From an uncultured Ignavibacteria bacterium (GTDB lineage: Bacteria > Bacteroidota > Ignavibacteria > SZUA-365), in NCBI GenBank assembly GCA_913060595.1, contig CAJXSA010000225.1:1-6548 (forward strand): a DNA stretch of 6,548 nucleotides. Reading direction: 5' to 3'. The position numbers were made by a program, and so were the translations under genes. Below the pieces are notes generated by a model, which ran no database searches, was not told where the DNA came from, and saw only the letters and a program-made list of their open reading frames with translations. Each line of letters begins with the position of its first letter. Within the stretch, counting starts at the first letter, position 1. This document shows positions 5,619 through 6,548 of this stretch, in pieces.

Positions 5619-6047
5619 TTACTCGCAGGTAATATCGTACTTCATCACCTCTGCGGTCATTTCTCCGTTCGCATTCATCGTGATCTTCTGCACCATGCGA
5701 ATGCTGAAGCTGCAACCGTCATCATTCACCATTTTCACCTGAAAGGTGAGGGTACCGCTTCCGTTATCCTTGACCTCAGCATTCTGTGTCGTCGCACCTC
5801 TCTGCGTGTACGTTCCGCCGTTCGATCCGGTACCCACGGCATTCTTCATGTCGAGATGAAGATGATTGCCGTCAAAGAGTTCGCCCCTGAAAACCACATG
5901 CGCGGTTCCGGTCACGAGGACCACTTCGTCACAGCATTCGTTATAGAACTCGCCGAATACCGGGAGCTCCATCTGTGTCGCACCGTTCTGGGCGATACCG
6001 GTGGCAGTCAGCGCGAGGAAAGCGGCGATGAGGGTGAGTGTCTTCAT
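5619..6047 (-). CDS. Small secreted protein of unknown function, four cysteines, beta-rich
   Basis: The 142-residue protein has a clear signal peptide, MKTLTLIAAFLALTATGIAQ, probably cleaved after about residue 20. The mature part is rich in beta-forming residues with Cys38, Cys39, Cys112 and Cys141, suggesting disulfides outside the cytoplasm. The pattern is C...GE/DEVVxVTGTAHVVF (39-53), histidines near 62-64 (HLH), GTGSNGGTY (72-80), a run of Thr/Asn, ITMNANGEMT (122-131) and a final Cys one residue before the end. From memory this resembles a widespread but uncharacterised family of secreted proteins with an 'SGTxHV...GTG...Y...NANG...C' layout; I cannot verify the match. ATG 6047 is supported by AAGGA with eight bases between it and the start. 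It is a single gene with its own terminator, converging on the TlpA-like gene. No function is assigned. Confidence 0.85.
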   Translation of the reverse strand: MKTLTLIAAFLALTATGIAQNGATQMELPVFGEFYNECCDEVVLVTGTAHVVFRGELFDGNHLHLDMKNAVGTGSNGGTYTQRGATTQNAEVKDNGSGTLTFQVKMVNDDGCSFSIRMVQKITMNANGEMTAEVMKYDITCE

Positions 6048-6240
6048 GTTTCTGTTCCTTGTATGTGAAATGAATGGATTGTACGTATCCCCTCCGCAGC
6101 CGATAACGCGCGCATGCGCTGCACCGGCACGAAGCGTGGGAAACTCTTCACGGTTCTTCCACCCGAACCTGAAACGGCCAGGTGGTAATCGATTGACATT
6201 AAATTCGGATAAACGACATCTTCAATTTACACGTATTCAG
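6048..6240. other. Upstream region of the secreted-protein gene, AT-rich island, no gene seen
   Basis: The leader of the minus-strand gene lies here. TACAAT on the minus strand (about 6095-6090, in gtgcaat-like context gattgtacg) is a possible -10, without a convincing -35. Further right, 6185-6240 is markedly AT-richer than its surroundings and carries TTGACA on the plus strand (6193-6198), a perfect -35 hexamer. No good -10 lies 16-18 bases downstream of it. I see promoter-like composition but no promoter I can defend. Confidence 0.25.
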
Positions 6241-6294
6241 CGAAGAAGCAAGCGAGCCACCCCCTCCGGCGGGACCTTTCTTTCTTATGACTTG

Positions 6295-6438
6295 AAATAC
6301 GCGCTCGCACTGGCGAGTGTAAATACATCCCGCCAACGGCGGGATAAATACGTCCCTGCCGCTTGCCTCGGCGTAGTTCGCCGTGGCGAACGAAGTCGGG
6401 AAGGCAGGGACAAATACGCCCGAGCCAACGGCGAGGGC
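6295..6438. repeat. Array C: hairpin/heptamer units right of the secreted-protein gene
   Basis: AAATAC occurs at 6295, 6321, 6346 and 6412, all in the same orientation (opposite to array B). Hairpins between them are CTCGC/GCGAG (about 6304-6317), a perfect ATCCCGCC/GGCGGGAT with loop AAC (6327-6345), a long composite (6352-6411) and GCCCGAGCC/GGCGAGGGC with loop AAC and an internal GA/GA mismatch (6418-6438). A degenerate CCTCCGGCGGGA lies to the left (about 6264-6275). The logic is the same as in arrays A and B: hairpin sequence varies, heptamer is kept. No reading frame here resembles a protein. Confidence 0.82.
6352..6411. repeat. Long composite palindrome, copy 2 (within array C)
   Basis: The outer arms GTCCCTGCC (6352-6360) and GGCAGGGAC (6403-6411) enclose an inner hairpin GTTCGCC (6376-6382) / GGCGAAC (6385-6391). 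The 5' linker reads GCTTGCCTCGGCGTA and the 3' linker GAAGTCGGGAA. AAATACG follows at 6412. Linker sequence is nearly identical to copy 1 (2535-2591), while the arms differ and remain complementary. Confidence 0.8.
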
Positions 6439-6516
6439 AATCCCTGCGACTTTCGCCGTACCCTCTCCGCTTCGTACTTTCCTCCAACCCGCCTTCCTCA
6501 CCAGCCGACCACACCC

Positions 6517-6548
6517 ATGCTTCGTACTCTCTCCGCATCGCTTCTCCT
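6517..6548 (+). CDS. Possible start of a plus-strand exported protein (10 codons, runs off window)
   Basis: ATG 6517 opens a frame reading MLRTLSASLL before the window ends. The arginine followed by a hydrophobic/small-residue run looks like the beginning of a signal peptide. No Shine-Dalgarno site lies upstream. The ten-base string GCTTCGTACT spans codons 1-4 and also occurs 50 bases earlier (6469-6478). Too short to support more than a suggestion. Confidence 0.3.
   Translation, partial: MLRTLSASLL

Noticed and set aside
6199..6538. Minus-strand open frames across array C
   Set aside because: They translate the repeat array, and start codons lack ribosome-binding sites; nothing resembles a protein domain.

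Overview
The window is GC-rich and gene-dense. It reads as a chromosomal segment of an environmental bacterium, most likely from the Bacteroidota/Chlorobiota/Ignavibacteria-like part of the tree. That placement is an inference from gene content (single-domain phenylalanine hydroxylase, arginine deiminase, TlpA-type lipoprotein with a long helical N-terminus, small secreted beta-rich protein) and from several starts that lack a Shine-Dalgarno site. No marker gene fixes the taxon.

Left part, minus strand (2326 down to 1): a compact operon reads leftward. It encodes an aromatic amino acid (phenylalanine 4-) hydroxylase, then a CYTH/class IV adenylate cyclase-like protein joined to it by a TGATG stop-start overlap, then a phospholipase/carboxylesterase-type alpha/beta hydrolase after 35 nt, then a BtuF-like helical-backbone substrate-binding protein that overlaps the hydrolase end by 17 nt and leaves the window at base 1.

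Centre, plus strand: a stand-alone arginine deiminase (2711-3955) diverges from the hydroxylase operon. It is followed by a thioredoxin-fold TlpA/ResA-like lipoprotein (4086-5429). The 384-bp divergent gap holds a dense array of GC-rich hairpins punctuated by the heptamer GTATTTG / CAAATAC. A smaller array of the same kind lies downstream of the lipoprotein gene and ends in an intrinsic terminator whose stem is itself one of the hairpin units.

Right part: a small secreted protein with four cysteines is encoded on the minus strand (6047-5619). It converges on the lipoprotein gene, and each gene has its own intrinsic terminator between them. Upstream of it is an AT-rich stretch and a third hairpin/heptamer array (6295-6438). 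A possible signal-peptide start on the plus strand at 6517 runs off the right end.

The protein-coding genes belong to recognisable families. The least ordinary content is the intergenic repeat family. A short AT-rich heptamer is conserved and directional, while the adjoining hairpin arms change sequence from copy to copy but keep their complementarity. Two long composite copies, in different intergenic regions, share inner sequence and differ by compensatory arm changes. No transposase, CRISPR, tRNA or rRNA is visible.
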